NCBI RefSeq assembly: GCF_000166275.1
Contig: NZ_CM001023.1
Span: forward strand, 1,863,001-1,927,000
Origin: Algoriphagus machipongonensis
GTDB taxonomy: Bacteria > Bacteroidota > Bacteroidia > Cytophagales > Cyclobacteriaceae
DNA length: 64,000 bases
Direction: 5' to 3'
The notes beneath the pieces were generated by a model that worked only from the letters and a program-made list of their open reading frames with translations, ran no database searches and was not told the DNA's origin. The position numbers were made by a program, and so were the translations under genes. This document shows positions 36,415-45,387 of the stretch, piece after piece. The stretch's first letter is position 1, and each line of letters opens with the position of its first letter.

Positions 36415-36640
36415 CTTGCCTGCCGAAGGTAGGTGTCAAGTTTAAAGTACCAAGATAGAAGAGCCAAGAAACAAGAGCCAAGCCTGCATTCCGAAGGAAG
36501 GAATTAAGAGTCAAGCTTGCCTGCCGAAGGTAGGTATCAAGTACCAAGCTTGCTTGGAGAAGGTAGGTATATAGTATTTAGTATTTAGAACCAAGAGTCA
36601 AGAACCAAGAAAAAAGAAATTATAAATAAGAATCAAGAGT
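36415..36640. repeat. Hairpin and CAAGANN heptamer field after permease 7
   Basis: Three copies of the hairpin CTTGCCTGCCGAAGGTAGGT or a variant (36415-36434, 36516-36535, 36549-36568) are interspersed with 7-bp-period units (caagttt, aaagtac, caagata, gaagagc, caagaaa, caagagc, later caagagt, caagaac, caagaaa). No coding capacity is evident. Confidence 0.8.
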
Positions 36641-36680
36641 AATGATGGTTAGAATGAAGGATTTGGCGAACCTAATTTTT

Positions 36681-36712
36681 CAACCTTCCAATCTTTTAAT
36701 TTTCCAATTGAT
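36681..36712. repeat. Four octamers in the leader of permease 8
   Basis: caaccttc, caatcttt, taattttc, caattgat, ending 6 nt before the ATG. Nearly identical to 34008-34039, including neighbouring sequence (ATGAAGGATT), so leader and gene were probably duplicated together. Confidence 0.75.
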
Positions 36713-36718
36713 AAAACC

Positions 36719-39145
36719 ATGCTGAAAAACTATTTTAAAATCGCTTATAGAAATCTTCTGAAAAAGAAGGTTTATTCCTTTATCAATATTGTAGGGTTGG
36801 GAATTGGGATGGCCTGCTGTGTCTTGATTTTTATGTTTGTGCAGGACGAGCTTTCCTATGACCAATTCAATGAAAAAGGTGATCGGATATTCAGAGTAGT
36901 TCACGGATATTTTGGAGAGGATGAGCAGGTTGAAGTTAACTCCAGAGAAAATTATTGGGTTTGGGGCAATGCCCCCGTTGGACCTGCATTGGAATTGGAT
37001 TTTCCTGAAGTGGAAAAAGTAGTCCGGTTTTCTGGAAGAGCTGATATCCTATTTACGATAGGTGACCAGACGCAACAGGAGGAAGGAATTGTTTTTATGG
37101 ACTCCACCTTTTTTGATGTGTTTTCTTATGAGTTACTTGAAGGAGATCCTAAAAATGCTTTAGTAGCACCATTTAGCGTGGTTTTATCAGAAACCACAGC
37201 ACGGAAATATTTTGGTGATCAGGAAGCATTAGGAAAAACCCTTAAAGGTAGTGATGTGGCTGGGAGAGCCGATGCCGGGGATTATACCGTGACGGGAGTA
37301 ATGAAAGACTTACCTTCCAATTCCCATCTTCAATTCAATACCCTTCTCTCTTTAAGTACTTTTCATCAATCAAGACCAGGTGTTTTTGATGCCTGGGGTT
37401 ATGTAGATACCTACACCTATTTCTTGGTAAATGAGCAATTTGACCAGCAGGCATTTGAAGCGAAAATTCCTGAATTTTTGGAAAGAAGAGCCAGCGAAGA
37501 AAATGGGCCAAATTATACGATTGGTATTGAGCCCTTGAAGGACGTTTACCTTAGATCGGAAGTGCAGCGTCAGCCAGGAGATACGTCTTCATTGTCCAAT
37601 ATTTATGTTTTTTCCGTGATTGGACTATTTATTTTGGGAATAGCTATTATCAATTTTATGAACCTTTCCACTGCAAGATCCATGGAAAGAGCTAAAGAAG
37701 TAGGGATTCGAAAGTCTATTGGAGCTGATAAAAACTCCTTGATTTTCCAATTTTTGGGCGAATCTCTGATCATAGTAATTCTTTCAGCACTAGTGGCAGT
37801 GGTTTTCGTTTCGGCTGCTCTACCCATGATGAATGACATTACCGGAAAAGAACTACTGGTAGGTAGTGTTCTCAATTGGCAAACAGTTCCGTTCTTTTTG
37901 GGGATTATCCTTATTGTGGGACTTTTAGCTGGTTCTTATCCCGCATTGGTATTATCCAGTTTTCGTCCAGTGATGATTTTAAAAGGGATAAACAAATCCG
38001 ATGCTCGTGGAGTCAATCTCAGAAAAGGTCTCGTGGTTTTTCAGTTTAGTCTTTCAATTGCGCTGATCGCTGGGACATTGATTGTTTATTCTCAAATGAG
38101 TCATTTGTTGGATAAGGATATGGGTTTCGATAAAGAACAGATGGTTATTGTGGATTACAATTATGATGAACAGGTAAACAATGTTTCCTCAGCATTGGAA
38201 AGTGAACTGGAGAAGAACCCAAATATAGAATCTGTGGCATTTTCCAGATCTGTGCCGGGAAGTCACTTCCCAAATGCAGGTACTTTTATTGAAAACCCTG
38301 AGGGTGAAATGGTCATGATTGGTCAGGCTATTTTTCAGGTAGGATTGGATTTTATTGATCATTTTAATCTGGAATTAGTTGCTGGTAGATCTTACAGCAG
38401 AGATTATCCATCAGATTCCACTTCTGCTTTGGTGATCAATGAAGCAGCAGCCAGACAATATGGGTATGCTAATCCGGCCGATATAGTTGGTAAAAAATTC
38501 GATCAATGGGGAAGAGAAGGGGAGGTAATTGGAGTTGTAAAAGACTTTAATTATATCTCATTACATAATAAAGTAGAACCCTTGACTTTGCCTTTTGAGG
38601 CCTACGCAAGTCGCTTTATGAGCTTAAAAGTAAAGGGAGAAAATATACCTGCCACTCTTGCAGAAATAGATGCAGTATGGAGTGAGTTGGCACCGCACAG
38701 ACCTTTTATTTATAGCTTTCTAGACGAGGACTTTAATACCCAATATGAATCAGATTTCAGGTTTAGACAGATCTTTACCACGTTCTCTGTTTTGGCAATT
38801 TTGATCGCTTGTTTGGGATTACTAGGCTTGGCTACTTACACAGCAGAGCAGCGAACTAAGGAAATCGGGATCCGGAAAGTGTTGGGTGCGAATATCGGCA
38901 GCATAGTAGGACTTCTTTCAAAGGACTTTATCCAGTTGGTTTTAATCGCGATTCTTGTCGCAACACCGGTGGCTTGGTATGCAATGAATCAATGGTTAGA
39001 AGGCTTTGCTTATCAGGTGCCAGTTCACTGGTGGGTATTCTTGGTCTCAGGGATGTTGGCAGTTGTAGTTGCCTTGGTGACAATTAGTTTCCAAGCAATC
39101 AAAGCTGCTATGTTGAATCCCGTGAAGAGTTTGAAAAGCGAATAA
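36719..39145 (+). CDS. MacB/FtsX-type ABC transporter permease (paralog 8)
   Basis: 808 aa, MLKNYFKIAYRN start, NPVKSLKSE end. FtsX motifs KEVGIRKSIGADK at 326, with Ser-Ile in place of Val-Leu/Met, and KEIGIRKVLGANI at 714. The first core domain is long, with GSDVAGRADAGDYTVTGVM, a small insertion relative to siblings. The second has GVVKDFNYISLHNK. Third gene of the 31401 transcript by position. Confidence 0.93.
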   Translation: MLKNYFKIAYRNLLKKKVYSFINIVGLGIGMACCVLIFMFVQDELSYDQFNEKGDRIFRVVHGYFGEDEQVEVNSRENYWVWGNAPVGPALELDFPEVEKVVRFSGRADILFTIGDQTQQEEGIVFMDSTFFDVFSYELLEGDPKNALVAPFSVVLSETTARKYFGDQEALGKTLKGSDVAGRADAGDYTVTGVMKDLPSNSHLQFNTLLSLSTFHQSRPGVFDAWGYVDTYTYFLVNEQFDQQAFEAKIPEFLERRASEENGPNYTIGIEPLKDVYLRSEVQRQPGDTSSLSNIYVFSVIGLFILGIAIINFMNLSTARSMERAKEVGIRKSIGADKNSLIFQFLGESLIIVILSALVAVVFVSAALPMMNDITGKELLVGSVLNWQTVPFFLGIILIVGLLAGSYPALVLSSFRPVMILKGINKSDARGVNLRKGLVVFQFSLSIALIAGTLIVYSQMSHLLDKDMGFDKEQMVIVDYNYDEQVNNVSSALESELEKNPNIESVAFSRSVPGSHFPNAGTFIENPEGEMVMIGQAIFQVGLDFIDHFNLELVAGRSYSRDYPSDSTSALVINEAAARQYGYANPADIVGKKFDQWGREGEVIGVVKDFNYISLHNKVEPLTLPFEAYASRFMSLKVKGENIPATLAEIDAVWSELAPHRPFIYSFLDEDFNTQYESDFRFRQIFTTFSVLAILIACLGLLGLATYTAEQRTKEIGIRKVLGANIGSIVGLLSKDFIQLVLIAILVATPVAWYAMNQWLEGFAYQVPVHWWVFLVSGMLAVVVALVTISFQAIKAAMLNPVKSLKSE

Positions 39146-39157
39146 AGTAGCTAGTAA

Positions 39158-39339
39158 CAAGACATAAGTATCAAGATTTTAGAGCCTAGAGTCAAGAATA
39201 AAGAATCTAGATTCAAGACTTCGATCCCGATAGCAAGGAACGCTCAAGGTGAAACCCTACAACTTTAAAACATTTCAACTTTACAACTTTACATCTTTAC
39301 AACCTTTAAACCTTTCAATTTTGTAATCTTCCAATCTTA
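39158..39339. repeat. Nine heptamers followed by ten octamers between permeases 8 and 9
   Basis: Heptamers at 39158-39220 (caagaca, taagtat, caagatt, ttagagc, ctagagt, caagaat, aaagaat, ctagatt, caagact). Octamers at 39260-39339 (caacttta, aaacattt, caacttta, caacttta, catcttta, caaccttt, aaaccttt, caattttg, taatcttc, caatctta), ending 6 nt before the ATG at 39346. The switch from 7- to 8-bp period is sharp. Confidence 0.82.
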
Positions 39340-39345
39340 GAACAA

Positions 39346-41754
39346 ATGCTGAAAAACTATCTAAAAATCGCCTTCAGAAATATCAGGAAGAACAAGCTTT
39401 TTTCTTTCTTGAATATTGCCGGATTGTCCATAGGAATGGCGGTATGTATTATGATTATGCTTTTTGTGAATTATGAGCAGGGTTTTGATAGCATTCACAC
39501 CAAGAATATTTATCGTCTGGATGAAGTACAGAATTGGGAAGGGATGGTGGCGCCTCAGAAAGTTGCTTTGTCCATGTATCCCATGGGGCCGACTTTGCTT
39601 GAGGAGTTTCCTGAAATTTTGAATTTCACAAGGGTAAGGCCAGGTGGAGAATTGAGGTTTAAAGATCAAGAAAAAGAAGCCATGCTTACAGAAACCATGT
39701 GGGCAGATTCTTCCTTTTTCCAGATTTTTGATTTCAAACTTGTAGAAGGTAACCGAGCGACAGCTCTGACTGAACCTTACAGTATTGTTTTGACTGAGAA
39801 AAGTGCTGAGAAGATTTTTGGCGAAACATCTCCCTTGGGTAAATCCCTTACGCTTTCTGAGCAAGATACTATTTCATACACCATCACTGCTGTATTGGAA
39901 GATATCCCAGAAAATTCCCATTTGAGATTTGAGGCGCTAACATCTTTCAGCAGCTATGTAGGTCCTCAAGCCATGGACAACTGGGGCGGAAATTGGCTGA
40001 CTACTTATCTAGAATTAGGAGATGAAGCGAATTTGGAGGCAATGGAATCAAAGTTTCCTGCCTTTCTAGTTTCCCATATGGGAGAGGAAGGAGCAGGAGG
40101 GTATGAGCTTTTCCTTCAGCCTTTAAGTGAAGTTCATGCAGGTTCTACGGACATCACCCATGATTACATCAATTATCAGAAATTTGACGGAGCATACACA
40201 AGAATATTCTTTTACATCGCATTGATTGTACTTTTTATCGCCGGGATCAATTTTGTGAATTTATCATCTGCCAAATCTATTAGCCGCGCCATGGAGATTG
40301 GCGTAAGAAAAGCTTCAGGTGCGTCCAAACCCCAATTGTATTTACAGTTTATCGGAGAATCTATTATGATAAGCCTGATGGCTATGGTGCTGGCAGCGGT
40401 TTTGGTATCTCTTGCATTGCCGTTTCTGAATGAGTTTAGCCAGCGTCAACTTGAGTTTCCATTATTCAGAAATCCTCTTTTCCTAGTTTCAATGCTTTTG
40501 GGAGCTGTTTTGGTCGGAACCCTTTCAGGTTTATACCCTGCGCTTTATCTATCCAATTTTAATCCGGTAAAGGTTTTGAAAGGCTCTCCAGTTACTGGAA
40601 AAAGGAAGGCTGATTTTAGAAATGTATTGGTGGTGGTGCAATTTAGCTGTGCTATTTTCCTGATTATTTCCACTTTGTTTGCTTCTCGGCAAGTAAGGTT
40701 TATGCAGGAAAAAGACTTGGGATTTAAACATGAACAAGTGATTACTATTCCATTTGGGCAGCGCTTAACAGATCGATACGAGACGCTAAAGCAGGCCTTA
40801 CTTGCAAGTTCGCAGGTGGAAGAAGTGACAGCTTCCGGTCAGCGACTGGGCAATAACCTCCATCAAACAGGAATAACTTTTCATGGAGTTGGGCCAGCTG
40901 TAAATCTGGCGACCTCACAAGTAGTGGTGGATCCGGACTTTTTGGATGTGTACAAGATTGAATTGATTGCAGGCCGAAACTTTAATGATACCGAAGCGGA
41001 TAACGGCAATACGTACCTGATCAATGAATCACTGGCCAAAGAGCTTATTCAAAAGGATGGAGAAAATAGGGATATAGAGTCATTGATAGGATCCCAATTC
41101 GGTTTCAGCGGGATGGATTCAGCGGGGAGACTTGTGGGCATTGTCAAGGATTTCAATTTCAATTCCTTACATCATAAAATTGAAACGCTGACCATATTCA
41201 ATCAACGAAATTGGGGATTTGAAGAATTGTCCGTGAAAATAAGCGGTGAGAATGTACCTGAAGCACTTGCCCAAATTGAATCTATCTGGAATACGCAGAT
41301 CCCGGAACGGGAATTTGAGTACCAGTTTTTAGATGATCACTTTAAAGAATTGTATAGAGCTGATCGAACGGTAAATGCCATCGTCGGCATGCTTACGGGA
41401 CTTTCCATCTTGATTTCCTGTTTGGGGCTTTTTGGATTGGTTTCATTCACCTTGGAGCAGCGTGTAAAAGAAATAGGAATCAGAAAGGTTTTGGGAGCAT
41501 CCGTGGCCACTGTGGTAGCCATACTTTCCAAGGATTTTATCAAACTGGTATTGGTTGCTATTGTTTTTGCAGTTCCGATTTCCTGGTATGTAGTGGATCA
41601 GTGGATTCAGGATTTTGCCTATAGAATCGATATAGAGTGGTGGGTTTTTGCAGTTTCTGGCTTGGTGGCAATCCTTATTGCATTGGCTACGGTGAGTTCG
41701 CAAGCATTCAAAGCGGCGTTGATGAATCCAGTCAAGAGTTTGAAAAGCGAGTAG
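39346..41754 (+). CDS. MacB/FtsX-type ABC transporter permease (paralog 9)
   Basis: 802 aa, MLKNYLKIAFRN start, NPVKSLKSE end. FtsX motifs MEIGVRKASGASK at 316 (Ala-Ser-Gly rather than Val-x-Gly) and KEIGIRKVLGAS at 708. Core domain 1 includes TDITHDYINYQKFDGAYTRIFFYIA before TM2, different from the DIHLxS pattern of most siblings. Last gene of the 31496-41754 run. Confidence 0.93.
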   Translation: MLKNYLKIAFRNIRKNKLFSFLNIAGLSIGMAVCIMIMLFVNYEQGFDSIHTKNIYRLDEVQNWEGMVAPQKVALSMYPMGPTLLEEFPEILNFTRVRPGGELRFKDQEKEAMLTETMWADSSFFQIFDFKLVEGNRATALTEPYSIVLTEKSAEKIFGETSPLGKSLTLSEQDTISYTITAVLEDIPENSHLRFEALTSFSSYVGPQAMDNWGGNWLTTYLELGDEANLEAMESKFPAFLVSHMGEEGAGGYELFLQPLSEVHAGSTDITHDYINYQKFDGAYTRIFFYIALIVLFIAGINFVNLSSAKSISRAMEIGVRKASGASKPQLYLQFIGESIMISLMAMVLAAVLVSLALPFLNEFSQRQLEFPLFRNPLFLVSMLLGAVLVGTLSGLYPALYLSNFNPVKVLKGSPVTGKRKADFRNVLVVVQFSCAIFLIISTLFASRQVRFMQEKDLGFKHEQVITIPFGQRLTDRYETLKQALLASSQVEEVTASGQRLGNNLHQTGITFHGVGPAVNLATSQVVVDPDFLDVYKIELIAGRNFNDTEADNGNTYLINESLAKELIQKDGENRDIESLIGSQFGFSGMDSAGRLVGIVKDFNFNSLHHKIETLTIFNQRNWGFEELSVKISGENVPEALAQIESIWNTQIPEREFEYQFLDDHFKELYRADRTVNAIVGMLTGLSILISCLGLFGLVSFTLEQRVKEIGIRKVLGASVATVVAILSKDFIKLVLVAIVFAVPISWYVVDQWIQDFAYRIDIEWWVFAVSGLVAILIALATVSSQAFKAALMNPVKSLKSE

Positions 41755-41899
41755 AAAAATCGCAGTCTGATTTCGCAGTGATCAAAAGCAGTTCCCCGTC
41801 TTTAATGGAGGTTACAGCTAGAATTGAATCTAAAATCAAAAAGCAGAGGAATGACCGAACCTAAAAGGTAGATTTTTAAGAAAACTCTAACTAGGTGGT

Positions 41900-41915
41900 T
41901 TCAATTTAAATTGAA
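41900..41915. promoter_or_regulatory. A/T palindrome upstream of the second bestrophin gene
   Basis: TTCAATTTAAATTGAA is a perfect 16-bp palindrome 62 bp before the ATG at 41978. It could be an operator, but only its position supports that, and A/T-rich palindromes arise easily by chance. Confidence 0.3.
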
Positions 41916-41977
41916 TTTCTTTTCTTGTATTTTAGAAAGTTTTTGTTGGCCTAATTTTTATTTACCCAAAATAATTT

Positions 41978-42928
41978 ATGATCGTTCATAATAAGTTTGA
42001 CTGGCGACTTGTATTAAGATTCAGCCTGAAGAATATATTATTTAGTTTAAGTATTACTGCCATTGCTGTGATTTTGCATTTTGTTTTGGGATTTGGATCC
42101 TTGCAAATGCCCATTGCTATTATTGCCACATTGGGAACAGCCCTTGCCATTATGCTTGGTTTTAGAAATGGATCCGCATACGAACGTTGGTGGGAGGCTA
42201 GAAAGATCTGGGGAGGAATAGTCAATGACAGTCGCACCTTTACACGTCAAGTGCTGTCAATGGTAAATATTAATCAGGAAACTAGTTCTGATTCTACAAA
42301 ATTAAAGACCGTACAAGAAGATCTTATTTTCACTCATATCAGCTTTGTATATGCTCTTAAATTTCAATTGAGAGAAAATACCAAGGAGGAAGACTGGGAA
42401 GACAAGGTGAACAAGGATTTAAACCCTGAGACTAGGGAACTCATTACTAGTAAGTCAAATAAAGCTACGCAATTGCTAATCCAGCAAGGGCTAAAACTAA
42501 AGAAATGTAGGGATGAAGGCTTTATCGATGAAATTCGTCAAATTAATATCGATAATACACTGACCAGACTTTCTGATTGTCAAGGTAAATCAGAAAGGAT
42601 AAAGCACACTCCTTTTCCAAAGGCATATGAAATATTCAATAGAATATTGCTCAATTTATTTATTCTATTTCTTCCGTTTTCACTGTTGCCAATTTTTAGT
42701 GAAATCAAAGCTTGGTGGTTGGTTTTTCCTGTTTCTGTAATGGTTTCATGGGTATTTTACGGGATACATCAGATGGGTATTCTGATGGCAAAACCTTTTG
42801 AAAATTTTCGGTGGGATGTTCCATTAGATGCTATTTGCAATACAATTGAAATTGATTTACATCAGGCGATGGAGTCAAATAAAGCTCCAGAAAAACTTCA
42901 GCCAAATGAAGATGGAATATTGATGTAA
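41978..42928 (+). CDS. Bestrophin-family ion channel protein
   Basis: 316 aa. Signature GSAYERWWEARKIWGGIVNDSRTF (about residues 63-86); TM segments at about 18-35, 38-58 and 222-265. C-terminal KPFENFRWDVPLDAICNTIEIDLHQAM corresponds to the NPFEGG region of the paralog at 24887. Both open near their N-terminus with F-W-x-L/I-x-x-R basic-aromatic patterns. Convergent with the hydrolase fusion gene, stop codons only about 35 nt apart. Confidence 0.88.
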   Translation: MIVHNKFDWRLVLRFSLKNILFSLSITAIAVILHFVLGFGSLQMPIAIIATLGTALAIMLGFRNGSAYERWWEARKIWGGIVNDSRTFTRQVLSMVNINQETSSDSTKLKTVQEDLIFTHISFVYALKFQLRENTKEEDWEDKVNKDLNPETRELITSKSNKATQLLIQQGLKLKKCRDEGFIDEIRQINIDNTLTRLSDCQGKSERIKHTPFPKAYEIFNRILLNLFILFLPFSLLPIFSEIKAWWLVFPVSVMVSWVFYGIHQMGILMAKPFENFRWDVPLDAICNTIEIDLHQAMESNKAPEKLQPNEDGILM

Positions 42929-42963
42929 AGTTTTTTGTTCCTTATTGCCATCCCTTACTCAAT

Positions 42964-44055
42964 TCACTCGTACAAGATCTTCGCAGCGGCATCACCCATT
43001 AATTCTTGATCATGCCCCACATTTGGAACAGTTACTAACTTCCAATTAAACTCGTACCCCAGCTGCTCAGCCAACTTTTTAGATTTTTCATAGAAATACT
43101 GGCCTTTGGCCAGTCTTCCGTTTCCTTGCAGATCTGCTGTCGGTGATTTGAGCATGGTGCCTCCGGTTTCAGTTTCATTATCATTTTCTCCAAGTAAAAG
43201 AACCAAGTTTTGCTGGAAGGAGGCTTTTAAATCCTCCTTAGAAACTTCCAGACCTTTGATACCAAAAGGAAGGTTGAGCGTAGTGTCAGGCATGGTAAAA
43301 AAGCCTGAATTCCCTGCAATTATCTGATCTGCTTTGGAATAGGGTTTTAAAATGGTGTATCGATGCAAAATCTGGCCCCCAGCAGAATGTCCAAAAATGT
43401 CATAAGTACTTTGGGCTGATCCAGTTGCTTCCTTTGCCAATTCAAAGATTCTATCAAAGTCTTCAAATAACCATGTTTCCCTATCAGGATTTATGGTAAA
43501 ATTGAATATTTCCTCATTCAACTTCACTTGGTTCGTATTGGGAACAGCTTCTGCAGCTTCTTCCAGATTTAAACCAGTCATTATGCCTCCTAAATGGTAA
43601 TCCTCAAAAAGATATTCATCCTCTGCGTACATCGGGGAGAGAATAAGCACATTGAATTTTTCAGATTCTGGGATCCAGGCATCCCTGTAACTGTCCCCAT
43701 TTCTTCCGGCACCGGGTATGACAAGTAGAATTTTGGAGTCCTCCGAAAAATTGATGGGTTTATGATAAAAAACCTTGATCGATTTACTTTCTTTCCCTTT
43801 TCCTCCTTCTATGAGAAAGGCACCAGAGCCTTCTTGAATATCGATTTGATTTACAACTAGGTTATTTAGCTTTTCAAGTTCACTAACTTTTACCAAGGGC
43901 ATATTACAATGAGGGCAGGTCCCGGGTTCGTGGAAAGTTTCACTGTCACATGTAAGGTCGCATGGAGTGCAGACGTATTCACCTGGTTTGCTTTCGCAAG
44001 AAAAAATAAGAAAAGTTATAAATAAGAGGCTAGTTAGTTTATTGGTATTCATCAA
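42964..44055 (-). CDS. Lipoprotein: Cys-rich metal-binding domain fused to alpha/beta hydrolase
   Basis: 363 aa. Lipobox LIFSC with Cys20. Residues 28-54 contain Cys29, Cys32, Cys36, Cys47 and Cys50 in a pattern ending PGTCPHCNMPLV, like the heavy-metal-binding domain (YxCP...PGxCPxCxMxL) of metal-efflux proteins. The rest is an alpha/beta hydrolase: strand LLVIPGAGRNG (about 110-120), nucleophile elbow GHSAGG with Ser224, probable acid Asp292 (GENDNE) and His348 (NVGHDQ). Anchored in the envelope by inference. The substrate is unknown, and the fusion of the two modules is unusual. The start two codons later (MNTNKL) is equally possible. Confidence 0.75.
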   Translation of the reverse strand: MMNTNKLTSLLFITFLIFSCESKPGEYVCTPCDLTCDSETFHEPGTCPHCNMPLVKVSELEKLNNLVVNQIDIQEGSGAFLIEGGKGKESKSIKVFYHKPINFSEDSKILLVIPGAGRNGDSYRDAWIPESEKFNVLILSPMYAEDEYLFEDYHLGGIMTGLNLEEAAEAVPNTNQVKLNEEIFNFTINPDRETWLFEDFDRIFELAKEATGSAQSTYDIFGHSAGGQILHRYTILKPYSKADQIIAGNSGFFTMPDTTLNLPFGIKGLEVSKEDLKASFQQNLVLLLGENDNETETGGTMLKSPTADLQGNGRLAKGQYFYEKSKKLAEQLGYEFNWKLVTVPNVGHDQELMGDAAAKILYE

Positions 44056-44201
44056 TCTACGTTATTAGGCTAGAAAAAAAGATAAGAAAAATTAAGGTAA
44101 TCATTTCGTTTGAATATCACCTTCCTTCCTTTTTATGATGGCCAAAATCGTGTTCTCATCTGTCATCACTAAAGATATAAAATTACGATTTTGCCCATGT
44201 T

Positions 44202-44294
44202 CGGACGGAATTGTTCGGTGAAATACCCTCTTCATAGTGTTTAATACCCTCTATTTGTCTGTTTTGAGGCTTTCTGTATGGCATGAAAGTAGAT
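44202..44294 (+). promoter_or_regulatory. Sigma-54-like promoter and activator palindrome upstream of two small unknown genes
   Basis: CGGACGGAATTGTTCG at 44202-44217; TGGCATGAAAGTAGAT at 44279-44294, 77 bp apart. Predicted start near 44305, a 117-nt leader before the ATG at 44422. This is the only regulon site not followed by a permease in its unit. Confidence 0.75.
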
Positions 44295-44421
44295 GGGATA
44301 TTGGTGTTAGCGAGCAATTATTTCATCTGGGAATAATTTCCTCAGGATATTATATCCAATGATTTTGGAATCCTAAAAACACTACATGCATCAATAATTT
44401 TACACAATAACCTTTCATGAT

Positions 44422-44703
44422 ATGAGCCATATTGCCATCCCTATTCCGACCTTTCCTGGTAAACAGGATATTGAAATTCAAGTGATCATTAACAATGAAG
44501 TGAAATCTCTTCATTATAAAGTAGAGTTGTTTTATTGGGATGAGTGTGAAAATCCTCAAGGGCATAGAGCTGATTGTATTTCAGATATGCTTTCTCATCA
44601 TGATCCAAATTGGACAGTCTATTTTATTGGAGCTCCAACAGACAAATTTGTTCCTATTACTTTTGTAAGTAAGGAAAGCAAAAAGTGGATGCAGGTCCAT
44701 TAA
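44422..44703 (+). CDS. Small protein of unknown function
   Basis: 93 aa, not recognised. No signal peptide or TM, so cytoplasmic by default. Aromatic and acidic (YKVELFYWDECENPQGHRADC, HHDPNWTVYFIGAP), with two cysteines at about 46 and 56. Its interest is its position directly behind a sigma-54-like promoter of the permease regulon. The next gene starts 100 nt downstream in the same direction. Confidence 0.6.
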   Translation: MSHIAIPIPTFPGKQDIEIQVIINNEVKSLHYKVELFYWDECENPQGHRADCISDMLSHHDPNWTVYFIGAPTDKFVPITFVSKESKKWMQVH

Positions 44704-44803
44704 GTCAAGCTCAATATTTATCGATTTATGAGGTAAGTTTTATTCTGAACATGCACCTTTGTATTCCTTTTGCAAAAAGGTTTTTCAAACAAAGGATAGC
44801 AAA

Positions 44804-45379
44804 ATGCATACGATAGAACCTTACTATGGATGGAGAAACTTATATGTTGCCTCAGAAGACTCGAGGTCGCCATTTTTTGGTTATCAAAATAGCGAAGTAA
44901 GTTTTACTGATCAGATTTATAATTTTGTAATTCATCCCCAATGGGATAACATCGGTAGCGAGTCCCTGTTTTTAAAAGTATTGTATGTGGATTACGCAAA
45001 TGGTTTTGCCTTTTTGGAGCTTTTTGGGGAATGGAATGATTTGATCAATAATGATATACAAACTCTGAAGAGAGATGTGGTGGAAGTGATGGTGGGAGAA
45101 GGGGTCAATAAATTTATCCTGATAGGAGAAAATCTATTGAACTTCCATACGGGTCAAGATTATGAGGATTATTACGATGAGTGGCAAGAAGATCTTGAAG
45201 AGGGTTGGATTGCAGTATTGAATATGAGAGAACATATTCTGGATGAAATGAGCAGATATGGCGTAGATCATTATTTGGTAATGGGAGGGAAGTTAAATGA
45301 TCTCTCCTGGAGGACTCGTCATCCAAAACAAGTCTTTAAACAGATTGATGAACTGGTGACTAAAAGACTGGATTGGTAA
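44804..45379 (+). CDS. Protein of unknown function in the sigma-54 unit
   Basis: 191 aa from the ATG at 44804, which has AAAGGA about 10 nt upstream. An in-frame TTG at 44759 would add 15 poorly fitting residues. Not recognised. No signal or TM. Contains FLKVLYVDYANGFAFLELFGEWND, an alternating DDI-x-T-LK-RDVVEVMV segment, an acidic run (EDYYDEWQEDLEEGW) and a C-terminal LVMGGKLNDLSWRTRHPKQVF. Soluble alpha/beta fold likely. It ends 8 nt from the convergent cyclase stop. Confidence 0.6.
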   Translation: MHTIEPYYGWRNLYVASEDSRSPFFGYQNSEVSFTDQIYNFVIHPQWDNIGSESLFLKVLYVDYANGFAFLELFGEWNDLINNDIQTLKRDVVEVMVGEGVNKFILIGENLLNFHTGQDYEDYYDEWQEDLEEGWIAVLNMREHILDEMSRYGVDHYLVMGGKLNDLSWRTRHPKQVFKQIDELVTKRLDW

Positions 45380-45387
45380 AGAAAGAA

